From Prevotella sp. (GTDB taxonomy: Bacteria; Bacteroidota; Bacteroidia; Bacteroidales; Bacteroidaceae): a stretch of 37,189 bases of DNA. Shown here one piece after another: positions 28,683 to 37,176 of the stretch. The stretch is from positions 1 through 37,189 of the forward strand of contig JAFULM010000025.1 of the NCBI GenBank assembly GCA_017483185.1, in the 5' to 3' direction. Made by a program: the position numbers and the translations under genes. How positions within the stretch are numbered: the first letter of the stretch is position 1; every line of letters starts with the position of its first letter. A model generated the notes under the pieces. The model worked only from the letters and a program-made list of their open reading frames with translations, had not been told where the DNA came from and searched no databases.

Positions 28683-30830
28683 ATGAGAAAGAATTTTAAA
28701 GACATAGACATATATGCCGGTATAAAGGCCGCCGACGGCGCCGACTGGCAGAAGGCTAACGGCATTGCTCCCAACTGGAAGACTCCGGAGCACATTGAGG
28801 TTAAGCCCGTTTATACCAAAGAAGACCTTGAGGGCATGGAGCACCTCGACTTCACGGCCGGCATCCCGCCGTTCCTGCGTGGTCCGTACTCTATGATGTA
28901 CCCGTTCCGCCCGTGGACTATCCGCCAGTATGCCGGATTCTCTACGGCCGAGGAGTCCAACGCATTCTACCGCCGCAACCTTGCGTCGGGTCAGAAGGGT
29001 CTGTCCGTTGCGTTCGACCTGCCGACACACCGCGGCTACGACCCCGACAACGAGCGCGTGGTCGGTGACGTGGGCAAGGCCGGAGTGTCCATCTGCAACG
29101 AGGAGAACATGAAGGTGCTCTTCGACGGAATCCCCTTGAACAAGATGTCAGTGTCGATGACCATGAACGGAGCCGTGCTTCCCATCCTCGCTTTCTACAT
29201 CGTGGCCGGATTGGAGCAGGGAGCCAAGCTCGAAGAGATGGCCGGAACGATTCAGAACGACATTCTGAAGGAGTTCATGGTGCGCAACACCTATATCTAT
29301 CCGCCAGCCTTCTCAATGAAGATCATCGCCGACATCTTCGAGTACACATCGCAGAACATGCCGAAGTTCAACTCCATATCAATCTCCGGTTATCACATGC
29401 AGGAGGCCGGTGCCACTGCCGACATTGAGTTGGCATACACCCTGGCCGACGGTATGGACTACATCCGTGCCGGTGTGAACGCCGGAATCGACATCGACGC
29501 CTTCGCTCCGCGTCTGTCCTTTTTCTGGGCTATCGGCGTGAACCACTTCATGGAGATTGCCAAGATGCGTGCCGGCCGTCTGCTGTGGGCAAAGATTGTG
29601 AAGAGCTTCGGCGCAAAGAACCCGAAGTCGCTCGCTCTGCGCACACACTCGCAGACATCGGGATGGTCGCTCACCGAGCAGGATCCGTTCAACAACGTCG
29701 GACGTACCTGTATCGAGGCAATGGCCGCAGTGCTCGGTCACACCCAGTCGCTGCACACCAACGCCCTCGACGAGGCTATCGCCCTGCCTACCGACTTCTC
29801 CGCACGTATCGCCCGCAACACCCAGATCTACATCCAGAATGAGACTAAGGTCTGCAAGCAGATTGACCCGTGGGCCGGTTCCTACTATGTGGAGACGCTG
29901 ACCAACGAGCTCGTTCACAAGGCGTGGGAGCACATTCAGGAGATTGAGAAGCTCGGCGGTATGGCCAAGGCCATCGAGACCGGCGTGCCCAAGATGCGCA
30001 TTGAGGAGGCCGCTGCCCGCACTCAGGCCCGCATCGACTCCGGCGTACAGACAATCGTCGGTACGAACAAGTATCGTCTCGACCACGAGGACCCCATCGA
30101 CATCCTCGAGGTGGACAACACCGCCGTGCGCAAGCAGCAGGAGGAGAGTCTCGCCGCCGTCCGCGCGTCGCGTGACGAGGAGGCTTGCCGCAAGGCTCTG
30201 GCCGACCTGACGGAGTGCGTCCGCACAGGCGAGGGCAACCTGCTGGCTCATGCCATCGAGTGCGCCAAGCTGCGTTGCACATTGGGAGAGATAAGTGACG
30301 CCTGCGAGGAAATCGTTGGACGTTATAAGGCTGTAATCAGAACTATTTCAGGAGTGTATTCATCAGAAAGCAAAAACGACAAGGACTTCGAGCTGGCATG
30401 CCAGCTGACGGAGGAATTCGCCAAGAAGGAGGGCCGCCGCCCGCGTATCTTCGTGGCAAAGATGGGACAGGACGGTCACGACCGCGGTGCAAAGGTTGTC
30501 GCAACGGGTTATGCCGACTGCGGTTTCGACGTGGACATGGGTCCGCTCTTCCAGACTCCGGCCGAGGCTGCGCGTGAGGCAGTGGAGAACGACGTCCATG
30601 TTGTGGGCGTTTCGTCGCTTGCCGCGGGTCACAAGACGCTCGTTCCGCAGCTCATCGAGGAGCTGAAGAAGGCCGGACGCGAGGACATCATGGTCATTGC
30701 CGGCGGTGTGATTCCCGCTCAGGACTACGACTTCCTCTATCAGGCAGGCGTAGCCGCAATCTTCGGCCCCGGTACTTCGGTTGCCAAGGCTGCCGTCGAA
30801 ATGATGAAGATATTGCTCGACAAGGAGTAA
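28683..30830 (+). CDS. mutB: Methylmalonyl-CoA mutase large, catalytic subunit
   Basis: A 715-aa cobalamin enzyme. The N-terminal barrel binds CoA ester ([55 protein letters not shown]). The C-terminal B12-binding domain carries [11 protein letters not shown] with D597, H599 (the lower axial ligand) and G602. The sequence is strongly conserved and full length. It works with MutA to convert succinyl-CoA to methylmalonyl-CoA, feeding the decarboxylase whose membrane subunits are at 20869-23505. The gap of 651 bp to mutA is filled by the GxxExxY unit. Confidence 0.95.
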   Translation: MRKNFKDIDIYAGIKAADGADWQKANGIAPNWKTPEHIEVKPVYTKEDLEGMEHLDFTAGIPPFLRGPYSMMYPFRPWTIRQYAGFSTAEESNAFYRRNLASGQKGLSVAFDLPTHRGYDPDNERVVGDVGKAGVSICNEENMKVLFDGIPLNKMSVSMTMNGAVLPILAFYIVAGLEQGAKLEEMAGTIQNDILKEFMVRNTYIYPPAFSMKIIADIFEYTSQNMPKFNSISISGYHMQEAGATADIELAYTLADGMDYIRAGVNAGIDIDAFAPRLSFFWAIGVNHFMEIAKMRAGRLLWAKIVKSFGAKNPKSLALRTHSQTSGWSLTEQDPFNNVGRTCIEAMAAVLGHTQSLHTNALDEAIALPTDFSARIARNTQIYIQNETKVCKQIDPWAGSYYVETLTNELVHKAWEHIQEIEKLGGMAKAIETGVPKMRIEEAAARTQARIDSGVQTIVGTNKYRLDHEDPIDILEVDNTAVRKQQEESLAAVRASRDEEACRKALADLTECVRTGEGNLLAHAIECAKLRCTLGEISDACEEIVGRYKAVIRTISGVYSSESKNDKDFELACQLTEEFAKKEGRRPRIFVAKMGQDGHDRGAKVVATGYADCGFDVDMGPLFQTPAEAAREAVENDVHVVGVSSLAAGHKTLVPQLIEELKKAGREDIMVIAGGVIPAQDYDFLYQAGVAAIFGPGTSVAKAAVEMMKILLDKE

Positions 30831-30843
30831 TTCTATTTCATTT

Positions 30844-30963
30844 AAGGAGATAGAAGAAGATAAAAGGAGAAAGAGGGAGATAAAGGACAATGGTCTTAGT
30901 TCCAGCAACAAGACATACGTCCTTTATCTCCCTCTTTCTCCTTTTATCTCCTTCTATATTCTT
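30844..30963. repeat. Purine/pyrimidine palindrome between mutB and the HAD gene
   Basis: Perfect 31-bp arms at 30858-30888 and 30919-30949, extended with mismatches to about 30844 and 30963, around a 30-nt loop. The left arm is almost pure purine (gga/gata/gaaga repeats). It lies between convergent genes and probably ends both transcripts. Confidence 0.75.
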
Positions 30964-30982
30964 CTATCTTCTTCTATCTTCT

Positions 30983-31777
30983 TTATTCTATCACTCCGAA
31001 ATGGCGCAGGGCATTCATTATGCCGTCGTCATCGACGGACGTTGTTATATAGTCGGCCACGGCTTTCACGTCGTCGCCGGCATTTCCCATAGCCACTCCA
31101 ATGCCGGCGCGGCGTATGATAGGTATGTCGTTGCCGCCGTCGCCGAAGGCCATCGTCTCCGAGATGTCGAGACCGAGATGACGGGCCATTGCTGCGAGCC
31201 CTTTGCCCTTGTCTGCTCCGTCGGCTGTAATATCGGTGAAAGCCGGATGCCATCGCGCCGAGACGCATCCCGTCACGCGGGCCATGAGCCGCTCTTCCTG
31301 TTCCTGAGAGCAGAACGATGTCACTTGCAGGACGTTGCCTTTGAGTACATCGTCGGCCGGACGGTCGATGTCGAGGTTGCTCACATTCAGCTCACCGCGA
31401 AAGATTTGGTCGACAATCTCACGTGCGTTGCCAAAGACAGCGATGCCTCTGTCGCTTGCGATGATGCACGGATAGCCTTCGGTCACGGCGTCGTCAGTCA
31501 GCGTGAGAACGTCTGCAGTCGGGATGGGCGTGCAGCATACCGCTGTATCGCCGACGAAACAGTAGGCTCCGTTGGTCGTGATATATCCGTCGACGAGGTG
31601 CTCTATTGCTCCGATATTGTTGATGATCTGTATCGGGCGACCTGTTGAAATGAAGATTTTGACACCCCGTTCCTTTGCCATAGTGATGGCCCGGACGGTC
31701 GATTCTGGTATCTCGTGGGTCTTGAGACTGCATAGAGTGCCGTCGATGTCGAAAAACAAACTCTTTATCATTGTCAT
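30983..31777 (-). CDS. HAD-superfamily Cof-type phosphatase
   Basis: A 264-aa hydrolase that probably dephosphorylates sugar phosphates or other small metabolites. Motif I FFDIDGTL, motif II STGRP, a C2-type cap in the middle (about 85-185), a conserved lysine in GADKGKGL, and motif IV FGDGGNDIPIIRRAGIGVAMGNA are all present. The start is MTMIKSLFFDID at 31777 (or 31771). The longer frame to 31801 would overlap the promoter box at 31798-31806. It is transcribed alone, towards mutB. Confidence 0.88.
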   Translation of the reverse strand: MTMIKSLFFDIDGTLCSLKTHEIPESTVRAITMAKERGVKIFISTGRPIQIINNIGAIEHLVDGYITTNGAYCFVGDTAVCCTPIPTADVLTLTDDAVTEGYPCIIASDRGIAVFGNAREIVDQIFRGELNVSNLDIDRPADDVLKGNVLQVTSFCSQEQEERLMARVTGCVSARWHPAFTDITADGADKGKGLAAMARHLGLDISETMAFGDGGNDIPIIRRAGIGVAMGNAGDDVKAVADYITTSVDDDGIMNALRHFGVIE

Positions 31778-31797
31778 TACAATCTTGATTTTGCGGT

Positions 31798-31806
31798 GCA
31801 AAGGTA
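31798..31806 (-). promoter_or_regulatory. Promoter of the HAD phosphatase
   Basis: On the minus strand, TACCTTTGC is a perfect -7 box, leaving a leader of only about 10-20 nt. Confidence 0.6.
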
Positions 31807-31902
31807 CTGCTTTTTTATTCCCGCGCGATGCAAAATGCGCCTAAAGACATTGCAAAGGCTCACAAACATACGGTTTTTTGCCGCTTCGTGAAAAAAACGA
31901 AT

Positions 31903-31910
31903 TATTTTTG
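31903..31910 (+). promoter_or_regulatory. Candidate promoter of the region-4 sigma-like gene
   Basis: TATTTTTG is a perfect -7 box 51 bp before the ATG at 31962. Confidence 0.5.
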
Positions 31911-31961
31911 TAGTAAAATTACTGCGGCTGCGTCTAATTGGCAAAACGTTGAAAACCAAGT

Positions 31962-32237
31962 ATGATAACCTGCATTTCCGCCGATCGTAAGAAAAAGCGT
32001 CGGCCGGTTCGTCTGAACATGGACATCAATCTTTATGAAGACACCGACACCGGCACGCGCCAGGTTCAGATGCTCTACAAGCGAATCAGCCGACTCGGTC
32101 CGTTCGACAGGGCTATAATATTGCTTTGGCTCGACAATATTCCATACGACGAGATAGGCGAGATAGTCGGCATTTCGGCCAAATATGTGTCCGTGCGATT
32201 GCTTAGAATCAAGGAGGAATTGCGAAAAATGAAGTGA
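31962..32237 (+). CDS. Sigma-70 region-4-only protein
   Basis: A 91-aa protein equal to the C-terminal half of an ECF sigma factor. Residues about 40-91 form the region 4 helix-turn-helix (LGPFDRAIILLWLDNIPYDE, VGISAKYVSVRLLRIKEELR). Region 2, needed for -10 recognition and core binding in normal sigma factors, is absent. An in-frame stop lies about 12 bp upstream of the ATG, and a promoter box precedes it, so this is not an annotation error. It may be a truncated sigma gene or a regulator of its own class. A membrane protein gene follows after 47 bp. Confidence 0.75.
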   Translation: MITCISADRKKKRRPVRLNMDINLYEDTDTGTRQVQMLYKRISRLGPFDRAIILLWLDNIPYDEIGEIVGISAKYVSVRLLRIKEELRKMK

Positions 32238-32284
32238 AAAGAGGCATCCGTAGGTTGACGGAGGTATAAGATAGTAAAGAAAAG

Positions 32285-32950
32285 ATGGATAATAATAAGA
32301 AAAAGAAATCGGATATGGAGACAAATGATATAAAATTCAACAACGAAATAGAACAGATGCGTGAGCAGCTTGACATCATGAAGCGCAAACTGGCCCGTCA
32401 GGAGATCATTAACGACAACCTCATCTGTCAGGCTATGAGCCGTCGCATGTCGTGGATAAAGGAGTTTGTGTGGCTTGAGGCGTTTCTGATTGTTCCGATT
32501 GTGATAGTCATGTATGCCTTGTTCATGTATGTTTTCAATCTCCCGCTGTGGCTCTATGTCGTCATTGTGGCGGCCTGCATCGTCGACACATACGCCGACT
32601 ACCGCATCAACCGGACAGATCCGTCCGACTGGATAGCGGAAAATCTCGTCGATACAGGCCGTAAGCTCGTGAAGATGAAGCGCCAGAGGATGATATCCTT
32701 TGCTATATCGATGGCCGTGACCATCGTGCTTTTCGGACTGTTCGGTCACGAAATATTCTCTGCCGACAATTCTATCGTAATAATAGGTGCCCGTGTCGGA
32801 TTTTTTATAGGTTGTATCATCGGACTTACGGCCGTATGTATGATTTACCGACGGATGCAACGCACCAACGACACGCTCATCCGTCAGATAGATGAACTGA
32901 CAGACAAGCATGGCGAATATGACGGAGAAATCCTGACGGAAAGGAAATAA
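32285..32950 (+). CDS. Four-helix membrane protein of unknown function
   Basis: A 221-aa protein. A charged N-terminus with a coiled coil (residues about 18-45, EIEQMREQLDIMKRKLARQE) precedes two close membrane helices (about 60-100), a soluble loop, and two more helices (about 133-190). The C-terminus is charged and cytoplasmic. No catalytic motif is visible. Its position right after a sigma-region-4 gene suggests an anti-sigma-like or signal-transducing role, as in other sigma/membrane-protein pairs, but there is no sequence proof. The start could also be the internal ATG at 32315. Confidence 0.65.
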   Translation: MDNNKKKKSDMETNDIKFNNEIEQMREQLDIMKRKLARQEIINDNLICQAMSRRMSWIKEFVWLEAFLIVPIVIVMYALFMYVFNLPLWLYVVIVAACIVDTYADYRINRTDPSDWIAENLVDTGRKLVKMKRQRMISFAISMAVTIVLFGLFGHEIFSADNSIVIIGARVGFFIGCIIGLTAVCMIYRRMQRTNDTLIRQIDELTDKHGEYDGEILTERK

Positions 32951-32976
32951 ACAGACAACAATCAAATGAAAACAAT

Positions 32977-33888
32977 ATGAAGACAAAACGTATTTCAACC
33001 ATTCTCTTGCTGCTTGCAGCAGTATTCACAGGTGTTCGTGCCCAGTTATTATATAAGGTGTCAGGCGGTCAGCTCACCAAATCCTCCTACATCATCGGTA
33101 CCTACCATCTCGCGCCGGTCACGTTTGTAGATTCCATTCCCGGCCTGCGTGACGCGATGGACAGTGCCGAGCAGGTCTGCGGGGAGCTCGACATGCAGGA
33201 CATGATGAGCGCCGAAAATGTCCAGAAGATGATGCAAGCCATGATGTTGCCCGAAGGAAAGAGCATGAAGGACATCCTTTCAACGGACGAGATGACGCGC
33301 CTCAACTCGTTCATGACCAAGTATATGGGTGCCGACATGACCAATCCGATGGTGGAACAGCAGATGGGGCGCATGACGCCGCAGGCCCTCGTGACCCAGT
33401 TCACGCTGCTGATGTATCTCCGTCAGACGCCCGGTTTTGATCCGACAAACCTCTTTGACGGCTACTTCCAGAAGCATGCCGCCGAGAGCGGCAAGCCGGT
33501 TGTCGGTCTGGAGACGACGGATTTTCAGATCAAGACACTCTATCAGGGCATGTCGTTGGACCGTCAGAAGCAGCTTCTTATGTGCCTTTTGGACAATCCC
33601 GACTATTATGGCGGTATGACCCGGAAACTGACCAAGGCCTATTTTTCCCAAGACATAGAGAAGGTCAAGGCTGCGATGGATGAGAAGCAGAACAACGCTT
33701 GTGACTCGACACCCGAGGAAGAAGCACAGCTCATCGACAGCCGCAATGCCGACTGGCTCAAGAAGATGCCGCAGATGATGGCCGAGCGGGCTACTCTCTT
33801 TGCCGTCGGCGCAGGCCATCTGCCGGGCGAGCGTGGTGTGCTTCGGCTGCTCCGTGATGCCGGATATACGGTTGAGGCGGTACGATAA
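32977..33888 (+). CDS. TraB/GumN family exported protein
   Basis: A 303-aa protein with a signal peptide (residues 1-22, ISTILLLLAAVFTGVRAQ). The family core has GTYHLAP near residue 41 with the conserved His, GLETT near 177, and the C-terminal VGAGHLPGERGVL. These His and Glu positions correspond to the metal-dependent protease-like site proposed for the TIKI/TraB family. It is likely periplasmic or lipid-anchored; no lipobox Cys is visible. It lies 26 bp after the membrane protein gene, so probably forms an operon with it. Confidence 0.85.
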   Translation: MKTKRISTILLLLAAVFTGVRAQLLYKVSGGQLTKSSYIIGTYHLAPVTFVDSIPGLRDAMDSAEQVCGELDMQDMMSAENVQKMMQAMMLPEGKSMKDILSTDEMTRLNSFMTKYMGADMTNPMVEQQMGRMTPQALVTQFTLLMYLRQTPGFDPTNLFDGYFQKHAAESGKPVVGLETTDFQIKTLYQGMSLDRQKQLLMCLLDNPDYYGGMTRKLTKAYFSQDIEKVKAAMDEKQNNACDSTPEEEAQLIDSRNADWLKKMPQMMAERATLFAVGAGHLPGERGVLRLLRDAGYTVEAVR

Positions 33889-33910
33889 GCAAGAAGTCAC
33901 TCCCTTTCGC

Positions 33911-33975
33911 AATAATTGTGATATTCAGGCGTTTACTTTATATAAAGGATGCGCAATCCGAATATCACAATTATT
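33911..33975. repeat. Perfect 16-bp inverted repeat before the IMPase-like gene
   Basis: aataattgtgatattc (33911-33926) pairs with 33960-33975 around a 33-nt loop. It lies between the GumN-type stop and the following ATG at 33990, so it may be a terminator, a leader structure or a protein-binding site. It lacks a T run. Confidence 0.6.
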
Positions 33976-33989
33976 TTATATTGCCAGAC

Positions 33990-34778
33990 ATGCATAACAA
34001 CGAAATTCCGTTTTTGGACACGGTCGGCAGCATCGTCAAAGAAGCCTCCGGGCTGATGCTGACCGACGCTTTTGAGATTTCACAAAAGGAGGGCTATGCC
34101 AATATCGTCACCTCTTCAGACGTCGCCGTGCAGGACTTTCTGTGCCGACGGCTGTCCTCACTGCTCCCCGGCAGCGGTTTCCTGTGTGAGGAGGATGACA
34201 TCCACGACACGTCCCACGACCTGACATGGATCATCGACCCCATCGACGGGACGGCCAACTACAGCCGCGGCATAGCCCAGTGCGCCATCAGCGTGGCGTT
34301 GAAGCACGGCCGCGACATCGCTCTCGGCGTCGTCTGGCTGCCGCGCACGGGCGAACTCTTCACTGCCGAACGTGGCCGCGGAGCGTTCCTCAACGGCCGA
34401 CGCATATCAGTCTCAAAGCGACCGTTCGCTGATGCCGTGATGTGTACGGCCCTGCCCGTCTATCACAAGGAGTATGCACCGTTGTGCTCAGCCATCATCA
34501 GCGAGACTTTCATGCAATGCAACGACATCCGCCGCTTCGGCGCGGCCGCTCCCGAACTGTGCTATCTGGCTATGGGACGCTGCGAACTCTACTTCGAGTA
34601 TCTGCTCAGCCCGTGGGACTTCGCCGCCGCGTCGCTCATCCTCACCGAGGCCGGCGGCGTGATAACCGACCTTTCCGGCCGGCCGCTGACATGCACGCAG
34701 CCGTCGGGAGTGATAGCCGGCAACAGCCGTGAAAATCATGGAAAATTGCTGGAGATAGTGAAGCGTCATATCGGATGA
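33990..34778 (+). CDS. Inositol-monophosphatase-family phosphatase
   Basis: A 262-aa Mg2+-dependent phosphatase of the IMPase/CysQ superfamily. Metal-site motifs are present: LCEEDD (the EE motif near residue 68), WIIDPIDGTANYSRG near residues 80-94, and the C-terminal SPWDFAAASLILTEAGG. The start MHNNEIPFLDTVGSIV at 33990 is preferred over the in-frame ATG at 33918, which lies in the inverted repeat. Substrate may be inositol phosphate, 3'-phosphoadenosine 5'-phosphate or another sugar phosphate. A strong terminator follows. Confidence 0.85.
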   Translation: MHNNEIPFLDTVGSIVKEASGLMLTDAFEISQKEGYANIVTSSDVAVQDFLCRRLSSLLPGSGFLCEEDDIHDTSHDLTWIIDPIDGTANYSRGIAQCAISVALKHGRDIALGVVWLPRTGELFTAERGRGAFLNGRRISVSKRPFADAVMCTALPVYHKEYAPLCSAIISETFMQCNDIRRFGAAAPELCYLAMGRCELYFEYLLSPWDFAAASLILTEAGGVITDLSGRPLTCTQPSGVIAGNSRENHGKLLEIVKRHIG

Positions 34779-34804
34779 TGCCGCTTCCGGACTACCATGA
34801 TTGC

Positions 34805-34866
34805 AAAACAGAGAAACGGAGACACCGGGTTATTTTAACCTCGGTGTCTCCGTTTCTCTGTTTTTA
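34805..34866. terminator. Strong terminator after the IMPase-like gene
   Basis: Arms 34805-34827 and 34842-34864 are perfect 23-bp complements with A and T tails on both sides. It can act for both the rightward gene and the leftward SusD fragment. Confidence 0.85.
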
Positions 34867-34900
34867 TATTATAAGTTCATTATGATGATTGGTCACCAAT

Positions 34901-35700
34901 TTATCTATATGGCAGATAGCAGTTCTTTGTCGTAATGCCTGCTGCGTTGTTCTGCAGTTTGTGGCTCAGCCAGATGTCACCGAAGTTTCCGCTGTATGTT
35001 CCGGCCCGATTCTTGTGTAGCGTGAGACGGCGCAGATCAGAGAACCTCGTGCCCTCGAAAGCAAATTCCATTGCGTATTCATCGCAAAGCAAATCCTCGA
35101 CAGCGTTGATGTAGTCTTCCTTTGTGTAGTCTGTAAGGCCGAGGTTGAACTTATTGCTGATGTCGGCAATCTTTTCCTCGACCACACTACTGTAACGGTA
35201 TGTTGAATAAAGGTCGCCGACGGCTCCTGCACCATGAGCGTGGATGCCGACAATGTCATTTGTCTCACTGCTGAAGATTGCGGCGTTTTCTTGAGAAAGG
35301 AACGACAGTTTCGTAGTAAGCAGTTCGTATGATTCCGGTGTCAGATAGTATTTGTCGTCGATGTGGGACTGTGTCATGTCGAGTACTTTATTGCCGTCTT
35401 CATCAACAATGTCATTGCCTTCGTTGTCTTTTTGATACACTTCAAGATAGCGGAAGTTGGGCAGCTCAGAGTTCAGTCCGTTTTTCAATATGGCAAAGGC
35501 GGCGTCGGGATATCCCATGCGGTTAATGGCTTCTGCGAGGTGCAGCCATACGGTGGCGTTGCGGTAGAGCAGGATATATGCCGTTGACGGCTTCTGACAG
35601 TAGACGAATGAAGATTTGTCGCCGTTGCTCTGTGTCACGATGTAGGTAGTAGATCTGTGATTATTGTAGAACCCAATTAGTTCGTAAATTGATTGCCAGC
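34901..35700 (-). pseudogene. C-terminal fragment of a SusD/RagB outer-membrane glycan-binding protein
   Basis: The fragment ends ...GTRFSDLRRLTLHKN and ...TTKNCYLPYR before the stop at 34901. It contains the tetratricopeptide-like helix YILLYRNATVWLHLAEAINR and EDLLCDEYAMEFAFEGTRF, both typical of the C-terminal half of SusD/RagB proteins. About 250-265 residues remain of a family length of 500-650. There is no signal peptide, lipobox or SusC partner. A GTG at 35638 lets an open frame be drawn, but homology seems to continue upstream to WQSIYELIGFYNN (about 35700) and then stop at the palindromic junction. It is a remnant, or one part of a recombining locus. Confidence 0.75.
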
Positions 35701-35740
35701 CGCACGGGACGTGTAGCTGGCAATATTTTTTTTGTCCCGT
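35692..35740. other. Palindromic junction between two gene fragments
   Basis: attgccagc (35692-35700) pairs with gctggcaat (35716-35724), and acgggac (35704-35710) pairs with gtcccgt (35734-35740). The two interleaved dyads lie exactly where the leftward SusD fragment and the rightward enzyme-like fragment both lose their 5' parts. No recombinase gene is next to it. Confidence 0.45.
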
Positions 35741-35756
35741 TGAGATGTGGCAATAG

Positions 35757-35990
35757 TGTGTTGACGGCGGTGAGGAAAAGGTGATTTCCTTCCGTGTGAA
35801 ATATCATAGCCCAGAATGGGACAATAACGTGTTGCGTGGTCAGGCCGTGACAAAGACTCCCGTCGAACTGTCTAAGGGCAATCATACGCTGGTCATCCGT
35901 GCGCTTGACGACCACGTGGTCATTGAGTGGATGGTCGACTATAAGCCGAAACGCAAGTTCTACCTCTTCCCCGTCACCTATAAGCCCTGA
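35757..35990 (+). pseudogene. C-terminal fragment of a glycoside-hydrolase-like protein
   Basis: About 77 residues (VDGGEEKVISFRVKYHSPEW, then LSKGNHTLVIRALDDHVV and ending FYLFPVTYKP) form a beta-rich domain. It resembles the C-terminal domain of alpha-glucuronidase-type GH115 enzymes (WxxNV...GxHTLxI...DxxVV pattern). An in-frame TAG at 35754 closes the frame upstream, and no start signal is evident, so the catalytic part is missing. The family assignment is tentative. It points away from the SusD fragment. Confidence 0.45.
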
Positions 35991-36018
35991 CGCCTCTCCT
36001 GACGCGAGGGCGTAAAAA

Positions 36019-36082
36019 GACATAGACATTGCATTTTGCGGGAATACTTATTGTCCCGACAAAGTGCAATGTCTATGTTTTT
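36019..36082. terminator. Hairpin between the fragments and the toxin-antitoxin pair
   Basis: catagacattgcattttgcggga (positions 36021-36043) pairs with 36054-36077, with one bulge and few mismatches, flanked by A and T runs. Probable bidirectional terminator for the rightward fragment and the leftward toxin. Confidence 0.7.
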
Positions 36083-36114
36083 GTGGATATCTCCTATTTT
36101 ATGTTTACGGGGAT

Positions 36115-36456
36115 TTATTTAAGGCTGTTGTCTTTCAGTAGTCTTTCGATTTCGCTCTTCGTGATGTTTGAGCGTTCTGTCTTGTCGTAGATAAAGAGCA
36201 GGTTGACGTCTGTTTCGTCCATCGCGGCAATCACCGTGAAGGTTATCACCCGTGCGCCGCCGCTCTTTCCCTTACCCTTTGACGTTATCTGCATGCGTAT
36301 CTTGCGCAGACCGTTGCCGAGGTCTGTGCCGAGGGTGGGGTTGGCAAGAATATCCTTTCTTAGGTTTTCAATGTCATCAGACAGACTTCTGTATCTTTTA
36401 CCTAACCGCTTAGCTTCTTTTAAGAAAGAAAGTGAAACCCTGAGATTATATTTCAT
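36115..36456 (-). CDS. RelE/ParE-family toxin of a type II system
   Basis: A 113-aa basic protein with the RelE/ParE fold pattern: an N-terminal helical hairpin (SFLKEAKRLGKRYRSLSDDI), then strands with GLRKIRMQI, KGKSGGARVITFTV and LLFIYDKTERSNI. Toxins of this family cut mRNA on the ribosome or poison gyrase; which of these is not visible. The gene overlaps the upstream antitoxin by 11 bp, the usual antitoxin-toxin order, and so is translationally coupled. Confidence 0.8.
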   Translation of the reverse strand: MKYNLRVSLSFLKEAKRLGKRYRSLSDDIENLRKDILANPTLGTDLGNGLRKIRMQITSKGKGKSGGARVITFTVIAAMDETDVNLLFIYDKTERSNITKSEIERLLKDNSLK

Positions 36457-36688
36457 CTTCCCTCAATTCTTTCATAAAATCCTCAAAGGACATTGTTCTT
36501 CCTGCCTTCATGTCTTTCAGTCCCGCGTCAATTCCCGCCAGAATCTCCTCTTTGGTGATATATTCCGTCTCTTCTTCCTTGCGTCTGAGCTTGCGGACAT
36601 AGTTGAGAACCTTGCGCACCATGTTCTCGTCGTCGCTGATGTATGTAATCTCTTGTTGGAGAGACTGGTTCAGTTCCATTGCTGTCAT
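36446..36688 (-). CDS. Antitoxin partner of the RelE/ParE-type toxin
   Basis: An 80-aa acidic protein (MELNQSLQQEITYISDDENM, ending FEDFMKELREDEI) of the type found upstream of RelE-like toxins in Bacteroidetes. It is largely helical, and the C-terminal part probably wraps around the toxin. No classic ribbon-helix-helix is obvious. The ATG at 36688 is 25 bp below the promoter box at 36713-36721; an internal ATG three codons in (MELNQ) is an alternative start. Confidence 0.75.
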   Translation of the reverse strand: MTAMELNQSLQQEITYISDDENMVRKVLNYVRKLRRKEEETEYITKEEILAGIDAGLKDMKAGRTMSFEDFMKELREDEI

Positions 36689-36712
36689 ACCGGTATGCTT
36701 TTGTTGATTTCT

Positions 36713-36745
36713 GCAAATGTATAAATAAAAAACGACCGGAACAAA
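36713..36745 (-). promoter_or_regulatory. Promoter of the toxin-antitoxin pair
   Basis: On the minus strand TACATTTGC (36721-36713) is a perfect -7 box, preceded by TTTGTTCCGGTCGTTTTTT. This region nearly repeats the ROK promoter at 1433-1464. Confidence 0.6.
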
Positions 36746-36788
36746 TATCAGGCTGTTTTTTTATCCGGTCCATAAAAAGTGCTTCGTC

Positions 36789-37054
36789 CGGCATTTGGTA
36801 TGAAAGTTTAAGTAACATCAACGGAACATGCTCATTGGGAGACCTTTATGTGGGGTAATTGCAGTCCCCTCCTCTGAAGGAGGGGCAAGGGGTGGTTAGG
36901 CACTCGCGATCATTCAAAACGATGATTTTCATAAAGCTATTGTCTAACCACCCCTGGCCCCTCCTTCAGAGGAGGGGACTGCAATTACCCCACATAAAGG
37001 TCTCCCAATGAACCTGTTCCGTTGATGTTACTTAAACTTTCACACCAAATGCCG
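36789..37054. repeat. 266-bp near-perfect palindrome (111-nt arms)
   Basis: Arms 36789-36899 and 36944-37054 match as reverse complements at all but about four of 111 positions, around a 44-nt loop. Each arm contains the hairpin cccctcctctgaaggagggg, a motif widespread in Bacteroidetes intergenic DNA, and cctttatgtggggta, which also occurs at 208-222. There are no open frames of note. It may be an extended REP/REPIN-like or MITE-like unit. Confidence 0.85.
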
Positions 37055-37128
37055 ACGAGACAAACACATGTACGTGAGTTCGGGATAAGAAAGTTCTTAT
37101 AAAAGTTGGTAATCTCGCAAATATGTTG

Positions 37129-37136
37129 TATCTTTA
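37129..37136 (+). promoter_or_regulatory. Candidate promoter for a gene running off the right end
   Basis: TATCTTTA differs from the consensus only at the last base. TTG at 37106-37108 is 20 bp upstream. Confidence 0.4.
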
Positions 37137-37176
37137 TAGTGCTAAAATACAAGATATTACAACAATATATTAAGCG

